Positions 53,690 through 61,156 of a stretch of DNA of 64,000 nucleotides are shown here, one piece after another. The notes under the pieces are model-generated. The model was not told the origin of the DNA and did not search any database. It worked only from the letters and a program-made list of their open reading frames with translations. The position numbers and the translations under genes are program-made. This stretch comes from Prauserella shujinwangii (GTDB taxonomy: Bacteria > Actinomycetota > Actinomycetes > Mycobacteriales > Pseudonocardiaceae): NCBI RefSeq assembly GCF_003001955.1, contig NZ_PVNH01000003.1:186001-250000 (forward strand), in the 5' to 3' direction. Each line of letters starts with the position of its first letter. Position 1 is the stretch's first letter.

Positions 53690-54385
53690 CTACGCCGGGC
53701 CCTGACCGTCCTCGGTGAGCGCCTCGCGCAGCCACTGCTCGACCCCGGCGATGTGCACCGTGGCCCACGAGCGCGCGACCTCGGGCTGCCGGTCGGCCAG
53801 CGCGCGCTGGATCGCCCAGTGCTCGGCGAGGGTGCGCTCGACCGCGGCCTCCTGGGTGAGGCCGCGCCAGGTGCGGGCGCGGTGCGTGCGGCTGGACAGG
53901 CTGTCGAGCAACGAGCACAGCACCTGGTTGCCCGAGCCCGCCGCGATGCGCGCGTGGAACTCCACGTCGTTGGCCACCAGCTGCTCCACCGTCGGGTGCT
54001 CGCCGAGCGAGGTGAGCAGCCGGGCGAGCCCGTCGATGTCGGCGGCGGGCATGCTGATCGCGGCCATCGCGGTGGCCGCCGGTTCGAGGATGCGGCGGAC
54101 CTCGAGAAACTGCAGGACCGTGTCGTCGCGGTGGAAGTCGACCACGAAGCCCATGGCGTCCATCAGCAGGCCGGGGTCCAGGCTGGTGACGTAGGTGCCA
54201 TCGCCCTGGCGCACGTCCAGCACGTGGATGAGCGACAGCGCCCGGACCGCCTCGCGCAACGAGCTGCGGGACAGGCCGAGCCGGTCGGCGAGGTCGGCCT
54301 CCCTCGGCAGCCGGTCGCCGGGCCGCAGCTCGCCCGTGACGATCATCTGCTTGATCGCCTCGATGGCGTCGTCGGTGACGGACAC
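53690..54385 (-). CDS. FCD-type GntR regulator, probable repressor of the fucose genes
   Basis: The 231-residue protein has a winged HTH (READLADRLGLSRSSLREAV, LDVRQGDGTYV) and an FCD ligand domain with the Asp/His metal pattern in VANDVEFHARIAAGSGN, LAEHWAIQRALAD and VHIAGVEQWL. FCD regulators bind sugar acids or other organic acids. It is embedded among the fucose genes, and the ACATCCGATGT palindrome at their promoters is of the size and form bound by FadR-type GntR proteins, so it is the likely repressor (inference). GTG at 54385, 7 nt after the mutarotase stop; the Shine-Dalgarno is weak. Confidence 0.88.
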   Translation of the reverse strand: MSVTDDAIEAIKQMIVTGELRPGDRLPREADLADRLGLSRSSLREAVRALSLIHVLDVRQGDGTYVTSLDPGLLMDAMGFVVDFHRDDTVLQFLEVRRILEPAATAMAAISMPAADIDGLARLLTSLGEHPTVEQLVANDVEFHARIAAGSGNQVLCSLLDSLSSRTHRARTWRGLTQEAAVERTLAEHWAIQRALADRQPEVARSWATVHIAGVEQWLREALTEDGQGPA

Positions 54386-54392
54386 GGTGTGC

Positions 54393-54737
54393 TCAGCCCG
54401 CCGTTCCCGTGCCGTCGCCCCGCTGCCGGGACAGGCTCCACACCAGCGGGATCCCCTCGTCCCGGCCCGAGTAGTCGTCGGCCCTGGCGTGCAGCGGCGC
54501 GACCGTCGCCTGCCAGCGCACGTTCGCGGGGTGGTCGCGCAGGGCGTGCCGCATCGCCGGGTAGTCCGCGACGTCGATGAGGTGGAACAGGTGCCGCCCG
54601 TCGCGCCAGATCCGCCACTCGCGCACGCCGTTGTCGCGCAGGGCCGCGGCGAGCTCGGCCGGGATCGTCTCGTGCACCGCCTCGTAGTCGGCCTCCCTGC
54701 CGGGCAGCAGCTCGGTGTGCAGCGCGATCTGCGGCAT
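54393..54737 (-). CDS. L-rhamnose/L-fucose mutarotase-like protein (RhaM family)
   Basis: The 114-residue protein is a small ferredoxin-like barrel with IALHTELLPGREADYEAVHE, ALRDNGVREWRIWRDGRHLF and HLIDVADYPAMRHAL, as in the RhaM/DUF718 family that interconverts sugar anomers. Xanthomonas-type fucose clusters contain such a gene. GAGGAGGG precedes the ATG at 54737. It is co-transcribed with the regulator from a promoter overlapped by an operator copy. Confidence 0.85.
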   Translation of the reverse strand: MPQIALHTELLPGREADYEAVHETIPAELAAALRDNGVREWRIWRDGRHLFHLIDVADYPAMRHALRDHPANVRWQATVAPLHARADDYSGRDEGIPLVWSLSRQRGDGTGTAG

Positions 54738-54763
54738 TCTCCGCCCTCCTCGTCGATCCGGTC

Positions 54764-54781
54764 AGGATACATCCGATCTCT
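54764..54781 (-). promoter_or_regulatory. Operator copy at the mutarotase/regulator promoter
   Basis: ATACATCCGATCTCT (54767-54781) matches the left half of the composite site ATACATCCGATGTAT perfectly and the right half in part. On the minus strand TATCCT (54769-54764) is a plausible -10 box and overlaps it, which would give autoregulation. No good -35 box is seen. Confidence 0.6.
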
Positions 54782-54844
54782 GGTAACCCGTGGTCCGCCG
54801 CCGCGGCGGCGCACCGTCCACCGGACGGCACGCCGCCGCTCCGG

Positions 54845-57800
54845 TCAGCCGAACGCGTGCCCGCGCCAGTCCGCGACCTCGGCCGCGTCGAGCGCGTGGG
54901 GCAGGATCGCCGTGCGGTCGACCGCGCCGGTCAGCCGCTGGCCGCCGTTCTGGTCGGCGCCGAACCGCAGTTCCCTGGTGGCACAGCCGTTGATCCCGTC
55001 GCGGGGAACCGTCGCGGTGCCCGCCCGCGCGCCGTCGAGATAGACGGTGATCGCACCGCCGTCGGTCATCGTCACCACCACGTCGACCCACCGCCCGGTG
55101 GGCACGGTGGCCGAGGTCGTGACGCCGGTGCCCGATCCGATGAACCGCACCTGGTTCGACGGGGTCAGGTCGACCAGCACACCGTCGGTGCCCGGGTCAC
55201 CGCTCGGCTGCCAGTCGAACAGCCGCCGGTAGGAGCCCGAACCCTCGACCCGCACCTCGGTGGCGAACGTCGCCTCGCGGAGGAATCCCAGCGACGTCGG
55301 CCCGGTGCGCAGGTACGACTGCCCGCCGAGGACCAGGCCGCTCCCGGTCGGCGCCGAGTCGTCGTAGCTCGCGTCGCCGTGCACGGCGGCGTCCCGTCCG
55401 TACGCCGAGGCGTCGGCCACTGACGGCCCCGACTCGGGGTCCCACGCCACCAGCGGCCCCCCGGGTTCGGGTGCCGGGCACGGCGGCAGCGGATCGATGC
55501 CCACGCGCGTGACCCCGGTGTGCCGCCAGCCGTCCCCGGTCAGCACCGCCCGGATACTCGCGTGGTCGCGCTCCCCGGCCACCGGGGTGACCGCGAAGGT
55601 GACGCGGGTGGACTGTCCCTTCCGGACCGGACGCATACGGTGGCTCTCCGGGGTCGCCGTCCAGCCGTCGGGGAGGTCCAGCCGCAGCCGCCCGGCGGGC
55701 ACCGTCCTGTCCCGCGCCGCCACCGTCACGGACACCTCCGCCGGGGCGCCCGCGGTGACGTGGTCCGGCGCGCCGACCGTGACCGACGCGAGGGCCCGCA
55801 CCAGGTAGGTGCCGCCCCGCTCGGCGTCGAGGGTGATCCGGTCGCCGTCGGCGCGGAACGGGATCCGGTGGCCGGACCGCGCGTCCACCACCTCGTAGCG
55901 TCCGGCGAGCAGGTCACTCGACAGCGAGAGTTCACCGGTGCGCCCGGCGGCGAGCCGGATGCGGGTCGGCGTGCCGCCCGCCCAGTCCACGTCCACCGTG
56001 ACGTCACCGCGGGCCCGCAGCCCGCGCACCGAGCCGGTGTCCCAGAAGTCGGGCAGCGCGGGAAGCACGTCGATCACGCCGGCATGGCTCTGCAGCAGCA
56101 TCTCCGCCACCCCGGCGGTCGCGCCGAAGTTGCCGTCGATCTGGAACGGCGGGTGGGTGTCCCACAGGTTGCTCAGCGTGCTGTTCCGCAGCAGTTCGGA
56201 CAGCATCGTGTGGGAGTGGTTGCCGTCGAGCAGCCGCGCCCAGAAGTTGATCTTCCACGCCTTGCTCCAGCCCGTGCCCGCGTCGCCGCGTGCGGTCAGC
56301 GAGGTGCGGGCGGCCTCGGTGAGTTCCGGATCGCCCGCCGGGGTGATCTGGTCGCCAGGGTGCAGGGCGAACAGGTGCGACACGTGCCGGTGCCGGTTGG
56401 CCGGGTCGTCCCAGTCCTCCTTCCACTCCTGCAGCTGGCCCCACGAACCGATCCGCAGCCCTGGGTCGAGCCTGTCCAAAGTCGACCTGGCCCGTGCGGC
56501 GAACCCGTCGTCGCCCACCCTCGCCGCCGCCGACGCGGTGTTGGTCAGCAGGTCCCACACGATCTGCTGCGACATCGAGGCACCCGCGGAGAACGGGCCG
56601 TGCTCGGGGGAGAAGCTGGGGCTCACCACGAGCTTGCCGTCGCGCGGGTCGGCCACCAGTTCGTCCATCCAGAACTCGGAGAGCGACTTCAGCATCGGGT
56701 ACGCCCGCTCGCGGAGGAACCGCTCGTCCCGGGTGAACAGGTAGTGCTCGTAGTAGTGCTGGGCGAGCCAGGCGCCGGACTCGGGGAACCAGAACGCCGT
56801 CGCCCAGTCGTGCACGCCGGTGAAGCCGAACGGGGTGGTCTCGTTGTGCACGACCCAGCCACGGTTGCCGAACATCTCCCGTGCGGTGACCTCGCCGGGC
56901 GCCACCAGCGAGTCGACGTAGTCGAACAGCGGCGCCGCGGTCTCCGACAGGTTGGTGGTCTCCGCGGGCCAGTAGTTCATCTGCAGGTTGATGTTGACGT
57001 GGTAGTCGGCGCTCCACGGCGGGGAGGTCGAGTTGTTCCACACGCCCTGCAGGTTCGCCGGCAGCGAGCCCGGCCGCGACGAGGCGATCAGCAGGTAGCG
57101 GCCGTACTGGAAGTACAGCGCCTCCAGTGCCTTGCGGTGCCCGGCCGGGGTCGCCGGGTCGCGGTAGGCCCGCAGCAGGTCGTCGGTCGGGATGGCGGGC
57201 ATGCGCTGGCCGATGTCGAGGCTCACCCGGTCGAACAGGGCCCGGTAGTCGGCCACGTGGTCCGCCCGGAGCCGGGCGAAGCCCTGGCGCACCGCGTGGT
57301 CGATCCGCTCGCCGACCGCGGCGTGCGGATCGGTGCCGGTGCGGTAGTCCGGGTACTCGGGGGAGTAGTCGGTTCCGGCGGCGACGACGAGGGTGACCGC
57401 GTCGGCGCCGGTGACGGTGACCGAGCCGTCCGCGTTGTCGGTGCGGGTGCCGCCCTCGTTGAGCACCTGGATCTGGGCCTCGTAACGCATCCCGTTGTCG
57501 TCGAGCCGCCCGGCGAAGGTGATGCGGCCGTCGCGTGCGGACACCGACCTGGACCGGTTGCCGGGTGCGGTCACGGCCGTGGTGAAGCCGACCTCGCCGG
57601 GCCGGTCCGCGGACAGCCGGGCCACGATCACGTCGTCCGCGGCGGAGGCGAAGTACTCGCGGCTGTGCCGCACGCCGTCGGCGGTGTACTCGACACCGGC
57701 CGTGGCGTCGGTGAGGTCAAGGTCGCGCCGGTAGTCGCCGACCGTCGCCGGGGCCTGCTGCTGGGTGAGCCGGAGGTCGCCGAAGACCTGGTAGGCGCCG

Positions 57801-58249
57801 TAGCCGGTCTTGGGCTGGCCGAGCCGGCGCGCGACCCAGTCCGGGTCGGCGCTGCCCTCGGCCTCGATCCGGTCCCGCACCCGCTCGATGGCACCCGGGC
57901 GCGGGGTACGCCAGTTGCCGAAGTCGTACCCCGGTGAGCCGGGGCCTCCTGTCCACAGTGTCTTCTCGTTGAACTGCAGCAGCTCGGTTTCCACCCCGCC
58001 GAAGACACCGGCGCCGAGGGCGCCGTTGCCGATCGGCAGCGACTGCGACTCCCAGTCGGTGGCCGGTTCGTCGTACCACAGCGTCAGCCCGGCGGCCCCG
58101 TCCGGGCTGACGGCCTCGCCGGGCAGGTAGCCTGCCGCCGGCCGGCCGCCCGCGGTCCCGGTCAGGACCGTGCTCGTGAGGGCGGTGGCCGCCACCACCG
58201 AGGCCACCAGCGCCCGGGTCGCTCTCCCTCGTACGCGTCTGTTCGTCAT
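54845..58249 (-). CDS. Secreted GH95 alpha-L-fucosidase with C-terminal LamG domain
   Basis: The 1134-residue protein has a signal peptide (RALVASVVAATALTSTVLTG). The GH95 region starts LTLWYDEPATDWESQSLPIG and NGALGAGVFGGVETELLQFN. Catalytic-region motifs are VNINLQMNYWPAETTNLSE (the Asn pair), SPSFSPEHGPFS with Glu549, and FQIDGNFGATAGVAEMLLQS with Asp705, in the places known from Bifidobacterium AfcA. After about residue 830 come a beta-rich linker and a LamG domain (YLRTGPTSLGF, WVDVVVTMTDGGAITVYLDG). It releases L-fucose from glycans outside the cell. AGGAG is 5 nt before the ATG at 58249. The long 5' region to 58890 carries the shared operator. Confidence 0.92.
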   Translation of the reverse strand: MTNRRVRGRATRALVASVVAATALTSTVLTGTAGGRPAAGYLPGEAVSPDGAAGLTLWYDEPATDWESQSLPIGNGALGAGVFGGVETELLQFNEKTLWTGGPGSPGYDFGNWRTPRPGAIERVRDRIEAEGSADPDWVARRLGQPKTGYGAYQVFGDLRLTQQQAPATVGDYRRDLDLTDATAGVEYTADGVRHSREYFASAADDVIVARLSADRPGEVGFTTAVTAPGNRSRSVSARDGRITFAGRLDDNGMRYEAQIQVLNEGGTRTDNADGSVTVTGADAVTLVVAAGTDYSPEYPDYRTGTDPHAAVGERIDHAVRQGFARLRADHVADYRALFDRVSLDIGQRMPAIPTDDLLRAYRDPATPAGHRKALEALYFQYGRYLLIASSRPGSLPANLQGVWNNSTSPPWSADYHVNINLQMNYWPAETTNLSETAAPLFDYVDSLVAPGEVTAREMFGNRGWVVHNETTPFGFTGVHDWATAFWFPESGAWLAQHYYEHYLFTRDERFLRERAYPMLKSLSEFWMDELVADPRDGKLVVSPSFSPEHGPFSAGASMSQQIVWDLLTNTASAAARVGDDGFAARARSTLDRLDPGLRIGSWGQLQEWKEDWDDPANRHRHVSHLFALHPGDQITPAGDPELTEAARTSLTARGDAGTGWSKAWKINFWARLLDGNHSHTMLSELLRNSTLSNLWDTHPPFQIDGNFGATAGVAEMLLQSHAGVIDVLPALPDFWDTGSVRGLRARGDVTVDVDWAGGTPTRIRLAAGRTGELSLSSDLLAGRYEVVDARSGHRIPFRADGDRITLDAERGGTYLVRALASVTVGAPDHVTAGAPAEVSVTVAARDRTVPAGRLRLDLPDGWTATPESHRMRPVRKGQSTRVTFAVTPVAGERDHASIRAVLTGDGWRHTGVTRVGIDPLPPCPAPEPGGPLVAWDPESGPSVADASAYGRDAAVHGDASYDDSAPTGSGLVLGGQSYLRTGPTSLGFLREATFATEVRVEGSGSYRRLFDWQPSGDPGTDGVLVDLTPSNQVRFIGSGTGVTTSATVPTGRWVDVVVTMTDGGAITVYLDGARAGTATVPRDGINGCATRELRFGADQNGGQRLTGAVDRTAILPHALDAAEVADWRGHAFG

Positions 58250-58424
58250 CACGGCTCCTTCTGTGCTGAGCACACCAAGGTCTCGGGGATTCCTGCCGGG
58301 ATCGGTGGGTGATCGGGTCACCGGCGGAGAACGGCGTCGACCGTCTCGCGCCCTGCCGGGGTCGGTGGTACCGGTGTCTCGGGTCGTGCCGGGCGGGCTC
58401 CTCTCCCTCGGATGGCGCACCACG

Positions 58425-58437
58425 ATTCATCCGACGT
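58425..58437. promoter_or_regulatory. Degenerate operator-like site 176 nt upstream of the GH95 gene
   Basis: ATTCATCCGACGT matches the operator form ATACATCCGATGT at 11 of 13 positions. It may be a weak binding site; the match could also be chance. Confidence 0.3.
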
Positions 58438-58656
58438 CAGGTGTGTGCCGTGGCCGTCGTTCGCTCGCGGCCACGTCGCCGGTGCACGCCGGGCGGACGC
58501 GGCTGGTGGAGTGACCGTTCGCCCGTCAGCCGCCGGGGTGCGCTCGCCTGGTCAGCGGGGTGACTCGCGGCGTCGTGACGGGTGCGCGAGGGTGGCCGGT
58601 CATGCGGCCGGATGGGTGATGAGGTGGCGAATTCGTTGAGACAGGACCCATTGTCG

Positions 58657-58822
58657 CTACCTGATGCGGCCGGTCGGCGTACCCGGCTCGGGCGCGATGC
58701 GGTCGCGGGCGTGCGGCGAGCCCGCCGGACGGACGTGGCTCACGGTAGCTGTGCCGGGGACGGTCGTGATGGCGACCAGGGAACCCCAGGCCACTCGTGT
58801 CGTGCGCGTCGATGCGAGCCAC
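58657..58822 (-). pseudogene. Frame-broken remnant of a small secreted protein (tentative)
   Basis: On the minus strand GGAGGAG precedes a GTG at 58822, but that frame soon gives a His/Arg/Pro-rich product. The frame one base over reads RTTRVAWGSLVAITTVPGTA, which looks like a signal peptide, and ends at a TAG (58657). A one-base slip near the start would join the ribosome site to the signal sequence. It lies directly downstream of the operator-bearing promoter at 58888-58859. The DNA from here to 58249 shows no other gene. Confidence 0.3.
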
Positions 58823-58858
58823 GATCGCTCCTCCTCGTGCTGGGAGTGAGTCCGACCG

Positions 58859-58888
58859 AGACTAGACATCCGATGTATGTACCGTCAA
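58859..58888 (-). promoter_or_regulatory. Fucosidase-side promoter with ACATCCGATGT operator in the spacer
   Basis: On the minus strand TTGACG (58888-58883) and TAGTCT (58864-58859) are 18 bp apart, with the perfect palindrome ACATC-C-GATGT (58866-58876) in the spacer. This is the same layout as at the fucD promoter. It reads toward the GH95 gene, about 600 bp upstream of its start. Confidence 0.7.
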
Positions 58889-58912
58889 GGCGGCGGAGGG
58901 TGCTGAGGCTTC

Positions 58913-59125
58913 CTACGTTGCCCGCTCATACGGATAGCGGTCTCTGACGAACCGGTTGAAGTACCGTCCCTTGCTCGCGGCCGCCATCAGCTCGGTGTAG
59001 ACGGCGTGCTCGACTCCGAGGTAGCGGTAGACGCGGTCGTTCCGGAACTCCACTTCCAGGACCCGGTGGGCCGGGTCGTGACCGACACTCCGGAGCACGG
59101 ACGAGTCGACGGGCTCGCGGATCAT
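58913..59125 (-). CDS. KTSC-domain protein
   Basis: The 70-residue protein is a single KTSC domain: VDSSVLRSVGHDPAHRVLEV, EFRNDRVYRYLGVEHAVYTE and ASKGRYFNRFVRDRYPYER. The domain is found in many bacteria and phages, alone or fused to synthetases and RNA-linked enzymes; its role is not settled, though RNA binding has been suggested. ATG at 59125. Single gene. Confidence 0.85.
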   Translation of the reverse strand: MIREPVDSSVLRSVGHDPAHRVLEVEFRNDRVYRYLGVEHAVYTELMAAASKGRYFNRFVRDRYPYERAT

Positions 59126-59211
59126 CCGCGGCCTCCACGCGGCACCACGTCATCGAGCGTAGCCGTTGCCCGGCTCCGTTGCCGCTCGACGAATCACGGA
59201 CACGGCGACCT

Positions 59212-59240
59212 GGGTTCCCGTTGTGGCACAACGGGAACCC
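59212..59240. terminator. Perfect 13-bp stem-loop
   Basis: GGGTTCCCGTTGT (59212-59224) and ACAACGGGAACCC (59228-59240) pair perfectly around GGC. It lies 65 nt downstream of the leftward gene at 59305 and is probably its terminator. A T tract is missing. Confidence 0.65.
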
Positions 59241-59304
59241 GGGCCAACGACGCCGGACCACGCTGGCGCGGGTACTGGCCCCCGCCGGTTCTCCCGGAGG
59301 GACC

Positions 59305-59655
59305 TCACGGCCGGAGGCGCTCCTGCTGGAGGTCGTAACAGACCAGGCCGTGCTCCTCCGCCAACTCGGCGACGGAGGCGGACACCTCGTCCACCCGGTC
59401 GTCGCCGTACCTGATGTTGACGTTGAGCACCGGACCGCTCGCGTCGCCGGTTCCGCCCGTGGCCCACGGTGCGTCGCCGGTGTCGTCGAGGTCGCCCCAG
59501 CGCGCTACCAGGGCGTCGACGAACCGCGTGATCTTCGGGGCCGCCGGAACCTCGTCATTCTCCAGGTAGCGCTCGGCGAGCTCACCGAAGATCTCAATCG
59601 CCTCGTCGTCACTGTCCGGCCGCCGACCGTCCCATATCGCCATGTCGTAGCTCAT
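59305..59655 (-). CDS. Hypothetical small acidic protein
   Basis: The 116-residue protein starts MSYDMAIWDGRRPDSDDEAI and ends SVAELAEEHGLVCYDLQQER. It is acidic, has no signal peptide or membrane segment, and resembles a group of actinobacterial hypothetical proteins that open with the same MSYDxAxW pattern. Some small acidic proteins of this kind are immunity proteins, but there is no toxin gene beside it, so I name no function. ATG at 59655. Confidence 0.7.
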   Translation of the reverse strand: MSYDMAIWDGRRPDSDDEAIEIFGELAERYLENDEVPAAPKITRFVDALVARWGDLDDTGDAPWATGGTGDASGPVLNVNIRYGDDRVDEVSASVAELAEEHGLVCYDLQQERLRP

Positions 59656-59735
59656 GGCCGCACGTTGGCATACGACACCGACAGTTCGTTCCCGAACGTG
59701 CTGCCGGAACTCACCGGGCTGGTGCGCTCACGTGC

Positions 59736-59741
59736 TAGACA
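59736..59741 (+). promoter_or_regulatory. -10 box of a leaderless promoter
   Basis: TAGACA ends 6 nt before the ATG at 59748, the same spacing as at the four other leaderless starts. Confidence 0.45.
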
Positions 59742-59747
59742 TGCCGC

Positions 59748-60743
59748 ATGAGCCTCACGGTCAGGGGGATCTCCTACGTCACCGGGGAGACGAGCGCCGA
59801 GGTGCTCCGGGGCGATCTGCGGGCGATCCGCGAGGACCTGCATTGCACCGCCGTGATGCTGATCGGCACCGACGCCGGGCCGCAGCTGCGGGCGGCCCGC
59901 ATCGCCCTCGACCTCGGGCTGGACGTCTACGTCCGGCCGCATCTGGCGGACCGGTCGCGTTCGGCGCTGCTGGCCCACCTGGCGGCGATGGCCGCCGGAG
60001 CCGAAGAGCTGCGCCGACAGTGCTCGGGCAGGGTGACGTTGCTGGTCGGCAGCGAGTTCTCGCTGACCCAACGGGGCATGCTGCCCGGCCGGTGGGTGTT
60101 CCTGCGCCTGCAGGTGCTGGTGCGCTGGCGGCGCTTCTTCGACCGCCGGATCACCCGCAAGCTCCGCGGTCTGCTCGCCGACGCCCTCGCCACCGCTCGC
60201 GGTGCCTTCCACGGTCCGGTCACCTACGCGGCGGGCTACTGGGAGCGGGTCGACTGGTCCGGCTTCGACATCGTCGGTGTCAACCTCTACCGCCTCGGCG
60301 ACGATCCGGCCGCCTACGAACGGCGGCTGGATTCACTGCTGGCGGAGGCGGGCGAGGCGGGCAAGCCTGTGGTCATCACCGAGTTCGGGTGCGGCGCCTT
60401 CCGCGGGGCGGAGCGCAGGGGGCCTGGCTCGTTCCTGATCGTGAACTGGCTCCGCATACCGCCCCGCGTCCGGGAAGGGCACGAGCGAGACGAGCGCACC
60501 CAGGCGGCCTACCTCGGTGAGCTGATCGACCTCTTCGCCGATCGCGGTGTCCACGGCTGCTTCGTCTACACGTTCGTCATGCGGGACTTCCCGCACCACG
60601 AGGATCCGGCGCGCGATCTCGACATGGCCGGGTTCGGGGTGGTCAGGGTGTCCGCAGAGGACTCGTCGAGGTGGCAGCCCAAGGCGGCCTACGCCGCGGT
60701 GGCCGACCGGTACGCGGATGGCGGTACCGCCGCACGCTCCTGA
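59748..60743 (+). CDS. TIM-barrel glycosidase-like protein of unknown function
   Basis: The 331-residue protein looks like a clan-A type (beta/alpha)8 barrel. VTLLVGSEFSLTQRGMLPGR carries a Glu where the acid/base is expected, and KPVVITEFGCGAFRGAER carries one at the nucleophile position; FDIVGVNLYRLGDD and HGCFVYTFVMRDFPHHE fit barrel strands. It has no signal peptide, so it would act in the cytoplasm. The substrate is unknown, and loss of glycosidase activity is possible. The promoter is leaderless. Confidence 0.6.
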   Translation: MSLTVRGISYVTGETSAEVLRGDLRAIREDLHCTAVMLIGTDAGPQLRAARIALDLGLDVYVRPHLADRSRSALLAHLAAMAAGAEELRRQCSGRVTLLVGSEFSLTQRGMLPGRWVFLRLQVLVRWRRFFDRRITRKLRGLLADALATARGAFHGPVTYAAGYWERVDWSGFDIVGVNLYRLGDDPAAYERRLDSLLAEAGEAGKPVVITEFGCGAFRGAERRGPGSFLIVNWLRIPPRVREGHERDERTQAAYLGELIDLFADRGVHGCFVYTFVMRDFPHHEDPARDLDMAGFGVVRVSAEDSSRWQPKAAYAAVADRYADGGTAARS

Positions 60744-61156
60744 GCGAGGACATCCTTCGGGGCGCATCCGGCCCAGGCAGCAAGACCCTTCAGGCTGTAC
60801 TGGAACCTGCAGCGAGCCCTCGGGCTTGGCGAGGGCAGCAGACCTTGGGTGTCCCGCTTTCGGTAGTGAAACGCCGGATGACCGTCATACGGCGTCGTGC
60901 GCGATCTGCGACCAGCGGTCCGCGTGGCGCTCAAGTTGGGGCAAGGCCGCCGGCCGGTGTGGCTGTGGGGGTGAATGAGCCAGCCTTGTGCTTCCGGTGG
61001 CGGTCATGCTGATCCAGTATCGGTACGGCTGGTCAAGCGCACACAGCGTCGGAGTCGCATCTGGCCGCGTGGAGCGTTCGAAGGTCGCGCCGCGCAGTGC
61101 GTCGTCGAGATCGCGTCGAAACAGGACTTCGCCGGGCCACGCGAGGTCAGGAGCGC
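60744..61156. other. Gene-free stretch between the TIM-barrel gene and argS
   Basis: No frame here has a family match, a good start or normal composition. A short inverted repeat (GCCCTCGGGC...GCGAGGGC) is near 60815. No tRNA-like cloverleaf was found. It may contain the argS terminator and decayed sequence. Confidence 0.4.

Noticed and set aside
58526-58822. 98-codon open frame after GGAGGAG upstream of the fucosidase
   Set aside because: The product is His/Arg/Pro-rich and looks like a shifted reading of a signal peptide, so it is treated as a remnant, not a gene.
60744-61156. Possible tRNA gene next to argS
   Set aside because: GTTCGAA near 61075 resembles a T-loop, but no acceptor, D or anticodon stems can be formed around it.
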